Positions 16,272 to 24,509 of a stretch of DNA of 63,348 bases are shown one piece after another. The stretch is from Gammaproteobacteria bacterium (GTDB lineage Bacteria > Actinomycetota > Acidimicrobiia > Spongiisociales > UBA4744), in the NCBI GenBank assembly GCA_011682695.1, contig JAACED010000009.1, forward strand, positions 1-63,348, written 5' to 3'. The stretch's first letter is position 1, and each line of letters begins with the position of its first letter. Below the pieces are notes generated by a model. That model did no database searches and had not been told where the DNA came from. It saw only the letters and a program-made list of their open reading frames with translations. A program made the translations under genes and the position numbers.

Positions 16272-18992
16272 TCAGGACGCTTGAGCCGGTGCAGCCGCCG
16301 ACTCGGGGAGCGTCAGCGTGAATGTGCTGCGCTCATCCCTCGAGTAGACCAGGTCGCCTCCCATGAGCCGGGCGAGGTGCCGCGATACGGTGAGGCCGAG
16401 TCCGACCGAATTCGGCTGAGACCCCGGTTCGTGGTCCCGTGTGTACGGTTCGAAGATTCGTTCTTCGAGGCCCGCGCTGATCCCTGGGCCATCGTCGGAG
16501 ACGTGGAGAGCGACGAATCCGTTCTTGACTTCCGTACTCACCTCGATGTGCCGACCTCCGTACCGGACGGCGTTGGTGATGAGATTGCGGATGACCTGGC
16601 GGAGGCGAGCCGGGTCGGCCCACGTCTCGGCATGATCTGCAATGACCGTGATGCGTCGCTGGGAAGGCTCGTCGAGGGCCGCAACGACGCTGTCGATCTG
16701 CTCGGTGATCGAGACAATCCGTGGCGCGATCGCCACCTTGCCGATCTCCGCGCGTGCGGCGACCAGCAAGTCCTCGACCAGGTTTGCGACATCGGAGGCC
16801 TGATCGGCGAGGAGGTCCATGAACTCGTGGATCTCGTCGGTGGAGAAGACCTTCCACGAAGATCGCAGCTCTTGCGCGAGGCCGACGACTGCCGTGAGGG
16901 GGGTGCGCAGTTCGTGAGAGACGGAAGCGACGAACTCGTCTTTGGACCGGATGAGCCGTTCCAGGCGGTGTTGCGTTTCGATGCGCTCCGTCAGGTCTCG
17001 GAACGTGGCGGAGATGTGGGTGATCGTTCCATCGTCGCGACGATGCGCGAGCACCACGGCCGATCCCGGGATCGTCTCACCGTTTGGTGCGTGCAAGGTC
17101 ACATCACCGGTCCACCAGCCTGAGTCGAGCAGCGTCCGGAAGATGTCCTTGATCCCTTCTCCGGAGTCCGTCTCGATCATTCCGGCGACGTTCAGTGGTG
17201 GTAGAGAACCCTCGGAGGAGAGCCCGTACCACTCGCGCCCGGCACGATTCACATACGTCAGATGGCCTTGGACGTCGACGATCCCGACCAGGTCCGGGGT
17301 CGCCTCGAGGATCTTGATCATCTGGTCGCGATCGGCTTCCGCCTGGCGTCGCTCGGTGATGTCTTGGATCAATCCGATCATCAGTTCCGGCTCGCCCTGA
17401 TCGTCGTGGACGACGGTGACCGAGAGTTCGACCCAGAGAGGGCGGCCGTCGGCGTGCAGGTATCGCTTGGAGAATCGGTAGGAGGGGATCTCACCGGCGA
17501 GGAGCTGTTCTCTGAGTGGGAGATCGATTCCCCGGTCCTCGGGATGGGTGATGTCGGCGATGGACATGGTCTTGAGTTCTTCGATGGATCTCCCGAGTGT
17601 GCGGGCGATTTCGGCGTTGGCGGCGATGATCCGTTGGTCCAGGTCTATGGCAACGATGCCGATGGGGGCGTGCTGGAAGATTGCCTGCAGCCGAGCCTCT
17701 GATTCGCGCAGGGCTTGCTCGGCCTGGTGGCGTGCCGACGTGTCGGTGAGGGCACCTTCGAAGTACGCGATCTCGCCTTCGTCGTCGAACACCACTCGGG
17801 AACTGTCCCGGACCCAGATGGTGCTTCCGTCGTACCTGCGGAGCTGTTCCTCGACACCGATGAACCTGCCTTCGCTCTCGAGCCTCTCGATGATCTCTTT
17901 TCTCCGGGCTTCTCGGACGTACGCGTCGTGCACGTCGAGATTGAGCATTGTCTGTCGATCCGGATACCCGAGCAGCTCGACGAGCGCCGGGTTGGCGTCG
18001 AGGATGTGACCCTCGGGAGTAGTCCGGTACAAGGCGGCCGGAATCCCTTCGAACAGACTTCGGTACCGCTCCTCTGATGCGGCGAGGGCCTCTTCCGCGG
18101 CCTTCTGCTCCGAGATGTCGAGCGTTTGCGCGAAGTAGGAGTGGGGGTTGCCCTCCTCGTCACGAATCAGCGTGGCCACGATGCCGGCCCAGAAGACGGA
18201 GCCGTCCGACCGTACGAGGCGACCCTCGATTTGCCAGTGGGGGGTGACGCCGTCGAGGGCACGGAGGAGTCGGTGCTCGGTCTCATCCTCATCTGCCTCG
18301 TCGATGACATCCTGCCACGTCATGGTGAGGAGGGTCTCCTTGTCGTAGCGAAGCTGCTCGCAGAACGCCGGGTTGATCTGGGTGATCTTGCCCTCGAGTT
18401 CGAACATGGCCATCCCCATGGCAGCACCCTCGAACGACAGACGAAATCGCTCTTCGCTCGCAGCGAGATCTCTCCGCGATTCATCGAGGACCCTGGAGAT
18501 GCTGAACATGATCACCGTGGTGTAGAGGACAATGGCGAGCGGCAGACCGAGCTCGCCGATCCGGTCGATCCAGCTATCTGTCGGGCCGTGGAAGAACGGC
18601 AGTGGGTGGGCCACCAGGTGTGCCAGGGCCATGCCGAGGATGAGCACGAGGGTTGCTGCGACCATGCGCAGCGCTTGCTTTCGATCCAAGACGATCGCTG
18701 CGACGACGATCACGAAGGCGAGGAGGAAGTAGACCGCCGAGACGGGGCCGAACATCCACCAGATGAGGGCCGTGCCGGTGAGGTCGGTTGCCAGAGCCCA
18801 GGCCATGTCGGATTTCCGGAGCCGTACGATGTTCCAGGTCGCGGCGAGTGTTGTTACGACGGCGAGGATTCCCACTTCGGTCGAGCGGTCCAGCCACCAG
18901 CCGGCAGCGAGTACCGGGACTGCAATGGCGTATCCGATTGCTCGCAGGCGCAGCAATGACCGCGAAACACTTTTCGGGAGGTACCCGTCCAT
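16272..18992 (-). CDS. Multi-PAS sensor histidine kinase
   Basis: This 906-aa kinase has an N-terminal membrane region of about six helices (residues 15-170), then four PAS/PAC units (starting near SEERFRLSFEGAAMG, SEERYRSLFEGIPAA, SEARLQAIFQHAPIG and ILEATPDLVGIVD). A HisKA domain with SHELRTPLTAVVG and an HATPase with NLITNAVRYGG, DDGPGIS and VGLGLTVSRHLA complete it. All kinase boxes look intact. It probably autophosphorylates in response to a cytoplasmic or redox signal. No response regulator is adjacent, so it is an orphan. It follows the bpa gene on the same strand with 36 bp between them. Confidence 0.9.
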   Translation of the reverse strand: MDGYLPKSVSRSLLRLRAIGYAIAVPVLAAGWWLDRSTEVGILAVVTTLAATWNIVRLRKSDMAWALATDLTGTALIWWMFGPVSAVYFLLAFVIVVAAIVLDRKQALRMVAATLVLILGMALAHLVAHPLPFFHGPTDSWIDRIGELGLPLAIVLYTTVIMFSISRVLDESRRDLAASEERFRLSFEGAAMGMAMFELEGKITQINPAFCEQLRYDKETLLTMTWQDVIDEADEDETEHRLLRALDGVTPHWQIEGRLVRSDGSVFWAGIVATLIRDEEGNPHSYFAQTLDISEQKAAEEALAASEERYRSLFEGIPAALYRTTPEGHILDANPALVELLGYPDRQTMLNLDVHDAYVREARRKEIIERLESEGRFIGVEEQLRRYDGSTIWVRDSSRVVFDDEGEIAYFEGALTDTSARHQAEQALRESEARLQAIFQHAPIGIVAIDLDQRIIAANAEIARTLGRSIEELKTMSIADITHPEDRGIDLPLREQLLAGEIPSYRFSKRYLHADGRPLWVELSVTVVHDDQGEPELMIGLIQDITERRQAEADRDQMIKILEATPDLVGIVDVQGHLTYVNRAGREWYGLSSEGSLPPLNVAGMIETDSGEGIKDIFRTLLDSGWWTGDVTLHAPNGETIPGSAVVLAHRRDDGTITHISATFRDLTERIETQHRLERLIRSKDEFVASVSHELRTPLTAVVGLAQELRSSWKVFSTDEIHEFMDLLADQASDVANLVEDLLVAARAEIGKVAIAPRIVSITEQIDSVVAALDEPSQRRITVIADHAETWADPARLRQVIRNLITNAVRYGGRHIEVSTEVKNGFVALHVSDDGPGISAGLEERIFEPYTRDHEPGSQPNSVGLGLTVSRHLARLMGGDLVYSRDERSTFTLTLPESAAAPAQAS

Positions 18993-19028
18993 GACGCTGA
19001 CATCGGCCGTGCCGACGGTCTGCTTGAG

Positions 19029-19487
19029 CTAAAGGTATTGGCCAGGGGTCACGTTGGGAGCTTCCAGCGACTTGCGGGACCGAACCTCCGCGAGTTGAGC
19101 CTGTGCCGCCATCTGCTGGGTCCACAAGCTCGCCTGGATGCCGTGGAAGAGCCCTTCGAGCCACCCGACGAGCTGCGCCTGGGCGATACGGAGCTCAGAC
19201 TCGGAGGGGATCTCCGAGGTGAGGGGGAGGAAGATCTCGTCCAGCTCTTCTTTCAGGTCGTCGGAGAGCACTTCTTTGAGTTCTTCGAGGGTGCGTGTGT
19301 AGACGGCGAGGAGACGTTTGCGCCCTGCCTCGTCGAGGGGGGCCTGGCGGACTTCCTCGAGCATCGCCCGGGTCATCGACGCGATGCGGATCAGCTTGGT
19401 TGGCTGTGTGACCGCCGACTCCACGACCTCGGGCTCTACAACCTCGGGCTCGATCGCCGGTTCGTCCGTCTGTGGGTGTTCGTCCAT
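19029..19487 (-). CDS. bpa: Bacterial proteasome activator (Bpa-like, DUF2587)
   Basis: This 152-aa protein shows the conserved core ELRIAQAQLVGWLEGLFHG and IQASLWTQQMAAQAQLAEVR and ends in GQYL, the C-terminal tail that docks into the 20S proteasome alpha ring and opens its gate in Mycobacterium Bpa. The N-terminus is acidic and disordered, with an EVVEPEVVES repeat. ATP-independent proteasome activation is known for the family. Its presence implies that prcA/prcB lie elsewhere in this genome. It is the first gene of a probable pair with the PAS kinase. Confidence 0.88.
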   Translation of the reverse strand: MDEHPQTDEPAIEPEVVEPEVVESAVTQPTKLIRIASMTRAMLEEVRQAPLDEAGRKRLLAVYTRTLEELKEVLSDDLKEELDEIFLPLTSEIPSESELRIAQAQLVGWLEGLFHGIQASLWTQQMAAQAQLAEVRSRKSLEAPNVTPGQYL

Positions 19488-19550
19488 GACCAGATGAGCC
19501 TAGTGCGTTGCCCGCCGGTGGCCGCGGCCGGTAGTCAGTTCTCAGACGGT

Positions 19551-19575
19551 ATTACGTACTTCGTATTTCGTACCG
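19551..19575. repeat. TACTTCGTATTTCGTA intergenic repeat
   Basis: The intergenic sequence ATTACGTACTTCGTATTTCG carries ACTTCGTATTTCGTAC, a near-repeat of TTCGTA. It shares TCGTATTTCGTA with 9025-9043. It is followed by a GCTGGCTGCTGGCCGCTGCC-type GC-rich run (about 19625-19660) that resembles sequence at 33008-33050. Confidence 0.4.
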
Positions 19576-19721
19576 CGGTGCAGCATCGACGCAAGGCCGT
19601 GGGGCGGACGTGAGCCCGTTGCCGATGACTGCTGGCTGCTGGCCGCTGCCTGCTGGCCGATTCAGCATCTGGCATCGAGCCGTTGGGTGTTGTAGACTAT
19701 CGTCAAACAGCAAGGAATGGT

Positions 19722-19940
19722 ATGACGGACGAGTACCCACAGATTCTCGATACGGCACACGTCGCCGAACTGCTCGGCATGAACATTCAGATGGTACGCA
19801 AGTACGCCAGAGAGGGGCGCATCCCTGCGTACCGGTTGCCCGGGGGGCGCACGTTCCGGTTCTTTCGCGACGAGATCTTCGAGTTCGTGAAACAGCATCC
19901 TGCGAGCGAATTGCAGGCCGACCTGAAACCTGGTGAGTGA
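19722..19940 (+). CDS. Small MerR/BldC-type HTH protein
   Basis: This 72-aa protein consists mostly of one winged HTH_17 domain: ILDTAHVAELLGMNIQMVRK, then YAREGRIPAYRLPGG and FRFFRDEIFEFVKQ. The start at ATG 19722 is set by AAGGA five bases upstream. Such proteins are called excisionase-like, but in Actinobacteria free-standing copies (BldC-type) act as DNA-binding developmental regulators. There is no integrase nearby. It lies upstream of the Tad pilus locus, but control of that locus is only a guess. Confidence 0.75.
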   Translation: MTDEYPQILDTAHVAELLGMNIQMVRKYAREGRIPAYRLPGGRTFRFFRDEIFEFVKQHPASELQADLKPGE

Positions 19941-19977
19941 TGCCGGCCATGCGCGCCGTGTGTTGCTCGGAGAGCCG

Positions 19978-20487
19978 CTAGCTCTTGGGCCGGACGACGA
20001 ATGCGATCTGCGACAGCGGGACGAAGACGTCTTGACCATCGGCAGTGGTCAGCATCAGGTGGTCCTTCGCCACGGCGGAGATATGTCCTTTCATGGAGAC
20101 CCCCGCGTGCGGGGCGACGATCTCGACCAGCTCGCCGGTGAGCTCGTACTCGGAGAGCCGTGCTTTGAAGGTATCCGCGCCGGCGACGCGGTCGAAGCCG
20201 TCGGAGTAGGCGCGGCGCCTGATCACGAGATGCAGCGGACCGACGAGATTGGCATCGATCCAGCCGCCGTCGGTTTCCAGCGACACCAGATCGCCGCGAG
20301 CGTACCGCACCGTTCCCACGTACGAGCGATCGGAAGAGGCCACCGCCAGCAGGTCGCCGCGGGTCATCGCGTCGAACGCGACGTCACCCAATGCACGCGC
20401 ACGCTTTGCCAGCTTTGCAGCATCGGACTCGGACTCCTCTGCTTCGGAGCGCACCGTGTGCTCGAGATCGTCGTTCCAGCTATCCAC
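19978..20487 (-). CDS. Conserved hypothetical protein, beta-rich
   Basis: I do not recognise a named family for this 169-aa protein. It has an acidic N-terminus (HTVRSEAEESESDAAKLAKR), then two Sm-like or PRC-barrel-like beta segments (SYVGTVRYARGDLVSLETDG and GVSMKGHISAVAKDHLMLTT) ending in FVPLSQIAFVVRPKS. The start is GTG 20487 with GAGGAG just upstream. It is divergent from the Tad operon, with 98 bp between the starts. Confidence 0.6.
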   Translation of the reverse strand: MDSWNDDLEHTVRSEAEESESDAAKLAKRARALGDVAFDAMTRGDLLAVASSDRSYVGTVRYARGDLVSLETDGGWIDANLVGPLHLVIRRRAYSDGFDRVAGADTFKARLSEYELTGELVEIVAPHAGVSMKGHISAVAKDHLMLTTADGQDVFVPLSQIAFVVRPKS

Positions 20488-20546
20488 AACTCCTCGCAGG
20501 ACCTCGACGAATTACCAGCCAGTGGCAAGTCACACTACCGGCAAGA

Positions 20547-20552
20547 TATGAT
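20547..20552 (+). promoter_or_regulatory. Possible -10 of the Tad operon
   Basis: TATGAT is a good -10 match in the gap before the cpaB-like gene. The start of transcription would fall near 20559, leaving a leader of about 27 nt with purine-rich ribosome sites. No convincing -35 is seen. Confidence 0.4.
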
Positions 20553-20585
20553 GACCGTCTCACGGGGAGGGAACTGCTGGGAGGA

Positions 20586-21233
20586 GTGAGAGCCAGGCTG
20601 GGGCCGTTGGGGCGGTTCTCGACAGGACACTGGGTGATGCTGGTGGCGGGCCTCGTCGCGGTGGTTCTGAACTTCGCCTATCTCCGCTCGCAGCAGAACA
20701 CCATCGATGTTGCCGTTGCAGCCGAGGACATTCCGGCCGGTGCCCGCCTTGTTACGGAGATGGTGCGGTTCACACCGGTGCACGCGCAGAACGACGTCGA
20801 GGATCGGATGGTGGGAACCGGTGAGCTGGACGGCCTCATCGGCATGGTGGTTGCCCGTTCCATCCCGTCGGGGACGCTGCTGTCCAGACGCGATTTCGTG
20901 ATGCTTTCGTCGACCGTGCGAGCAATGAGCATTCCGGTGGATCCTGAGCATGCCGTCGGAGGTGCTCTGCGACCAGGAGACCGTGTCGATGTCCTTCAGT
21001 CGGCGGACGGTATCGCCCGGTACGTTCTCGTCGGGGCCGAGGTGCTGATGGTCAGCGATGGGAGTGGCGGAGCGCTCGGTGGCGCCGGCCGCTACGCGGT
21101 CACGGTGGCCCTGGATGCCGAATCGGCACTCGAAGTCGCCGCTGCCCTGTCCGAAGGAACGCTCGACCTCGTGCGTTCAACGGGCGCGGCACCGCCTTCC
21201 GTTCTGGTCTATCCGCCGGATGACGAGCCGTGA
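20586..21233 (+). CDS. cpaB: CpaB/RcpC-like pilus assembly protein (SAF domain)
   Basis: This protein of about 215 aa has an N-terminal membrane anchor (GHWVMLVAGLVAVVLNFAYL) and an SAF domain (VAVAAEDIPAGARLVTEMVR, ARSIPSGTLLSRRDF), followed by SIPVDPEHAVGGALRPGDRV. This is the layout of CpaB in Tad/Flp pilus loci, a periplasmic or envelope component. The start is uncertain: GTG 20586 fits the signal-anchor but sits very close to GGGAGGA, and the open frame extends upstream. It is the first gene of the Tad operon and overlaps tadZ by GTGA. Confidence 0.8.
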   Translation: MRARLGPLGRFSTGHWVMLVAGLVAVVLNFAYLRSQQNTIDVAVAAEDIPAGARLVTEMVRFTPVHAQNDVEDRMVGTGELDGLIGMVVARSIPSGTLLSRRDFVMLSSTVRAMSIPVDPEHAVGGALRPGDRVDVLQSADGIARYVLVGAEVLMVSDGSGGALGGAGRYAVTVALDAESALEVAAALSEGTLDLVRSTGAAPPSVLVYPPDDEP

Positions 21234-22369
21234 ACACAGACCCGGCGGTCGCTCTCGTGCTGTCCCCGAGGGACTGGGCGACTCGTTTGCATCGTCACGC
21301 CGCCGACCATGGTGGTGTGCGCGTGAAAGTCCGCGTCCTGCGCCCGGAGGAGGCCACGAGTGGCGACTTTGAAGTGCTGGTGGTCGATGACACGACGTCA
21401 TTCCTGAGTCGGCGGCTCGTCGACGAGATGCACGGTGGCGGCCGCAAGGTGCTCGGTGTCTACGACGAAGAAGAGTTCGCCGAGGGCCGCGAGCGACTTC
21501 TGGAGATGGGCGCAGACGCCGTCATCGGCGCGCATGCGACAACCGAGGAATTCGTTCGCCAGATCGCCGCGATGCGATCCGGAGTGGTGACGCGCGCTGC
21601 GCGCGTGGTCGCGCAGCATGCAGTGTCCGGCGACATCGTGGTGGTGGGCGGGCCGTTTGGAGGCACCGGTGCCACCGAGATAGCGATCGGCATTGCAGGG
21701 CGGCTCCAGGTTGGCGGATCGCGGACGCTCCTCGTCGATGCCGACGATCTCGCTCCGTCGATTGCCCAACGGCTCGGCCTGCCGCTCGTACCGAATCTGA
21801 GAACCCTCGTTGACCACTCTCGGCACGGCGAGGACATTGGAGGCGACATCGACGACAGCGCCGGATTTGGGGTTGTCTGTGGGATTCCCAATCCTCGCGA
21901 CTGGTTCGAACTCCGTCCGGCGGATGTCGTCGCCGCCGTCGAGGATCTGGCGAAGACCGCGGACTGTGTGGTCCTCGATGTCAGTTCGGGAGTCGAGCGA
22001 CTTCCCGGTGATGGCCGGTACCGGCTCGCGAGAAGGCTCATCTCGATGGCGGGTATTCTGATCGGTGTCGGCGTTCCCACACCGCTCGGTGTGTCCCGGC
22101 TGCTGGATTGGGTGGCCGAGGCGAAGGTGCTGAACGAGCACGCTCGGTTGCTCTTGGTCGTCAACAGAACTCCGAGAGGAGCGTTTCTGCGGAGCGAGGT
22201 CGCCCGAGAGATCGAGCGGGTCTTCGAACCGTCGGTACTGAGGTTCTTGCCGATGGACCGGCGCGTTGAACAGGCGTCTTGGGCCGGGGGTCTCGTGCGA
22301 AAGGGAGCGTTCAGCCGTGGCGTGGCAGCCTTGGCCGCCGACGCGCCGCTGATCGGGAGTGCGGGATGA
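21230..22369 (+). CDS. tadZ: TadZ/CpaE-like MinD-family protein with degenerate P-loop
   Basis: This 379-aa protein has an N-terminal receiver-like half (VLVVDDTTSFLSRRLVDEM, VYDEEEFAEGRERLLEMGAD) and a C-terminal MinD/ParA-like half, the TadZ architecture that places the pilus machine at the pole. The P-loop, expected as KGGxGKT, reads VVGGPFGGTGATEIA, so both the signature and the Walker lysines are absent. Nearby MinD motifs are partly kept (LLVDADDLAPSIAQRLGL, CVVLDVSS). ATP hydrolysis is therefore doubtful, while ATP or dimer binding is possible. It is joined to the cpaB-like and tadA genes by overlaps. Confidence 0.85.
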   Translation: MNTDPAVALVLSPRDWATRLHRHAADHGGVRVKVRVLRPEEATSGDFEVLVVDDTTSFLSRRLVDEMHGGGRKVLGVYDEEEFAEGRERLLEMGADAVIGAHATTEEFVRQIAAMRSGVVTRAARVVAQHAVSGDIVVVGGPFGGTGATEIAIGIAGRLQVGGSRTLLVDADDLAPSIAQRLGLPLVPNLRTLVDHSRHGEDIGGDIDDSAGFGVVCGIPNPRDWFELRPADVVAAVEDLAKTADCVVLDVSSGVERLPGDGRYRLARRLISMAGILIGVGVPTPLGVSRLLDWVAEAKVLNEHARLLLVVNRTPRGAFLRSEVAREIERVFEPSVLRFLPMDRRVEQASWAGGLVRKGAFSRGVAALAADAPLIGSAG

Positions 22370-23637
22370 GTGCCTACGACGACATTCGTTCCGCCGCGGT
22401 TCAGATCATTGAGCGACGGAAGCTCGACGTTCAGGCCGAGCGCGAGCTGACGCGCGCCGCTGTGACCGAGGCAGTCGGGACCTACCAGCGACAGGCCGAT
22501 CATGGTGGAAGCAAGGCCTTGCTCGATCCTGCAGAGATGATCGAGCGAGTCTTTCACGCCGTCGCAGACTTCGGCCCGCTCACCGACATACTGACCGATC
22601 CCGGGGTCGAAGAGATCTTCATCGAAGGTGACCGGGTGTCCTCCATCGACGGCGATGGGAGGTTGCACGCGCTGAGCCGTCCAACCACCGAAGAGGAGAA
22701 CCGGCGGGTGGTCGACCGGCTCCTTGCGGACACCGATCGTCATCTCGACGTAGCGAATCCGATCGTGCAAGCGAGGGTCCTACGAGACTCGGCCCGATTG
22801 ACCGCAGTCATGCCGCCGATCGCCGATCGCCTCTCGGTCACGATCCGCAGGTATGCGCTGCGCAGAGAGACCCTCGCGTCACTGGTCGAACTCGGCTCGA
22901 TGACACCGCCGGCAGCCGGGTTCCTGTGGGCCGCGACACAGGCAAAGTCGAGCATCATCGTCTCCGGGCCTCCCGGAGCGGGCAAGACCTCCATGCTCGC
23001 CGCGTTGATCGCTGCCATTCCGCCGGGAGACTGCCTGCGAAGCTGCGAAGAGGTTCGCGAGTTACATGTCCCGATCGTTCACGGCTCGTACTACGAGGCC
23101 CGGCCGCCGTCTCTCGACGGGTCGGGGGCGATCGCGCTGCGAGATCTCGTGAAGATCATTTTGGCGATGCGGCCGGATCGCATCGTCGTCGGGGAAGTTC
23201 GTGGTGCCGAAGCCTTCGAACTCACCCGGGCGGTCAACGCAGGCTGCGCGTTCTCCTGCACGGTGCATGCCAACTCTGCACGTGAGGCGCTCTCCGCTCT
23301 CGTCAACGCGGCACTGATGGCGGGAGAGAACGTCACCGAATCAGTCGTTCGTAACGTCTTCGCCTCTTCCATCGACTTCGTCGTGCACCTCGACAGGGAC
23401 GCGTCGGTGCGGTCGGACCGTGGCCTCCGACGACAAGTCATGGAAGTGCTCTCCGTCGTTCCATCGCTCCACGACGATTTCACGACGGAACCGATCTTTC
23501 TCCGGGACGATCTGGGCGGGCCGCTCGAATGGACCGGGGCGTTCCCACCCGACGATCTCACGAGGCGCATCCAGCGGTCCCTTCCAGAGGGCATGACGCT
23601 GCGTGCGATCTTCGAGGGGAGACGGTCTCCGCTGTGA
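22366..23637 (+). CDS. tadA: TadA/CpaF secretion ATPase
   Basis: This 423-aa ATPase of the type II/IV secretion family powers assembly of Flp pili. It shows Walker A SGPPGAGKTSML (about residues 203-210), an Asp-box region, Walker B-like RPDRIVVGEVRGAEAFELTR and the His-box CTVHANSAREAL. The N-terminal domain includes FGPLTDILTDPGVEEIFIEG, typical of CpaF. It starts at ATG 22366 inside the tadZ stop. Confidence 0.93.
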   Translation: MSAYDDIRSAAVQIIERRKLDVQAERELTRAAVTEAVGTYQRQADHGGSKALLDPAEMIERVFHAVADFGPLTDILTDPGVEEIFIEGDRVSSIDGDGRLHALSRPTTEEENRRVVDRLLADTDRHLDVANPIVQARVLRDSARLTAVMPPIADRLSVTIRRYALRRETLASLVELGSMTPPAAGFLWAATQAKSSIIVSGPPGAGKTSMLAALIAAIPPGDCLRSCEEVRELHVPIVHGSYYEARPPSLDGSGAIALRDLVKIILAMRPDRIVVGEVRGAEAFELTRAVNAGCAFSCTVHANSAREALSALVNAALMAGENVTESVVRNVFASSIDFVVHLDRDASVRSDRGLRRQVMEVLSVVPSLHDDFTTEPIFLRDDLGGPLEWTGAFPPDDLTRRIQRSLPEGMTLRAIFEGRRSPL

Positions 23638-24509
23638 TCCTGCTTGCCGCCCTTGCCACCGGCACGTTCGTCGTGCTGGTCGTCGCCGCGCTCGGGGGAG
23701 TGACCCCGGTCCGCTCCCGCCGCAAAGCCGGTCATCTCACCAGGACGAGGCTGTGGCTCACCCAGGCCGGGGTCGACCTCGCGCCGTTCTCGTTCATGGG
23801 TGCGATCGCTGCGTTCGGTTTCGTTGCGTTGGCCGTGTTCATAGCGGCCACGAGAAGTCCGATCGTCGCCGTGTTCCCGGCGATCGCCGTGGCGTCGTTG
23901 CCGGTGCTCTCGGTGTCGCGTCGTAGGGCCCGCCGCATGGAAGAGGTGCATGGGGCGTGGCCGGACGGACTGAGGGACCTCGTCGCGTCGGTTGCCTCGG
24001 GCATGTCACTCGCGCGCGCTCTCGATCGACTCTCCGAGCGAGGGCCGGTTCCACTGCGGGCTGCGTTTGCGGGATTCCCGCTCATGGCGCGAACGGTCGG
24101 GGTCGTCGCTGCACTCGAGATCGTCAAGGCCGAGCTGGCCGATCCGACGTCGGATCGTGTGCTGGAGGTGCTCATACTCGCCCAAGAACGTGGAGGCTCT
24201 GCCGTCTCCGAGATTCTGGAGGATCTTGCCGAGGCCGCCACTCGCGATCTGTGGGCGCTGGAAGAGATCAGGACCGAATCGCTCGAGCAGAAGATCAATG
24301 CCCGTGCCGTGTTCGTGCTGCCGTGGCTGGTCTTGGTGGCCCTCACGTTGCGCGAGGGAGCATTTCGGGACTTCTACCGGAGCCCGGCGGGCATCCTCGT
24401 GGTGACCGTCGGGGCGGCGCTGAGCGCCCTCGGGATGTGGCTGGTCGCCCGTCTCGGGCGTGAACCTGACGAGCCGAGGGTCTTCGCCCCCGCAGGAGGT
24501 GCCCAGTGA
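23634..24509 (+). CDS. tadB: TadB-like pilus platform protein (GspF domain)
   Basis: This 291-aa inner-membrane protein has two N-terminal helices, a T2SSF domain (LRDLVASVASGMSLARALDR, EVLILAQERGGSAVSEILED) and two C-terminal helices (VFVLPWLVLVALTL, ILVVTVGAALSALGMWLVA). Together with TadC it forms the platform on which the TadA motor acts. It starts at GTG 23634 in a GTGA overlap with tadA. Confidence 0.88.
   Translation: MILLAALATGTFVVLVVAALGGVTPVRSRRKAGHLTRTRLWLTQAGVDLAPFSFMGAIAAFGFVALAVFIAATRSPIVAVFPAIAVASLPVLSVSRRRARRMEEVHGAWPDGLRDLVASVASGMSLARALDRLSERGPVPLRAAFAGFPLMARTVGVVAALEIVKAELADPTSDRVLEVLILAQERGGSAVSEILEDLAEAATRDLWALEEIRTESLEQKINARAVFVLPWLVLVALTLREGAFRDFYRSPAGILVVTVGAALSALGMWLVARLGREPDEPRVFAPAGGAQ

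Noticed and set aside
19722-19940. Phage excisionase
   Set aside because: The HTH domain type fits, but there is no integrase, att site or other phage gene nearby; a BldC-like regulator is more likely.
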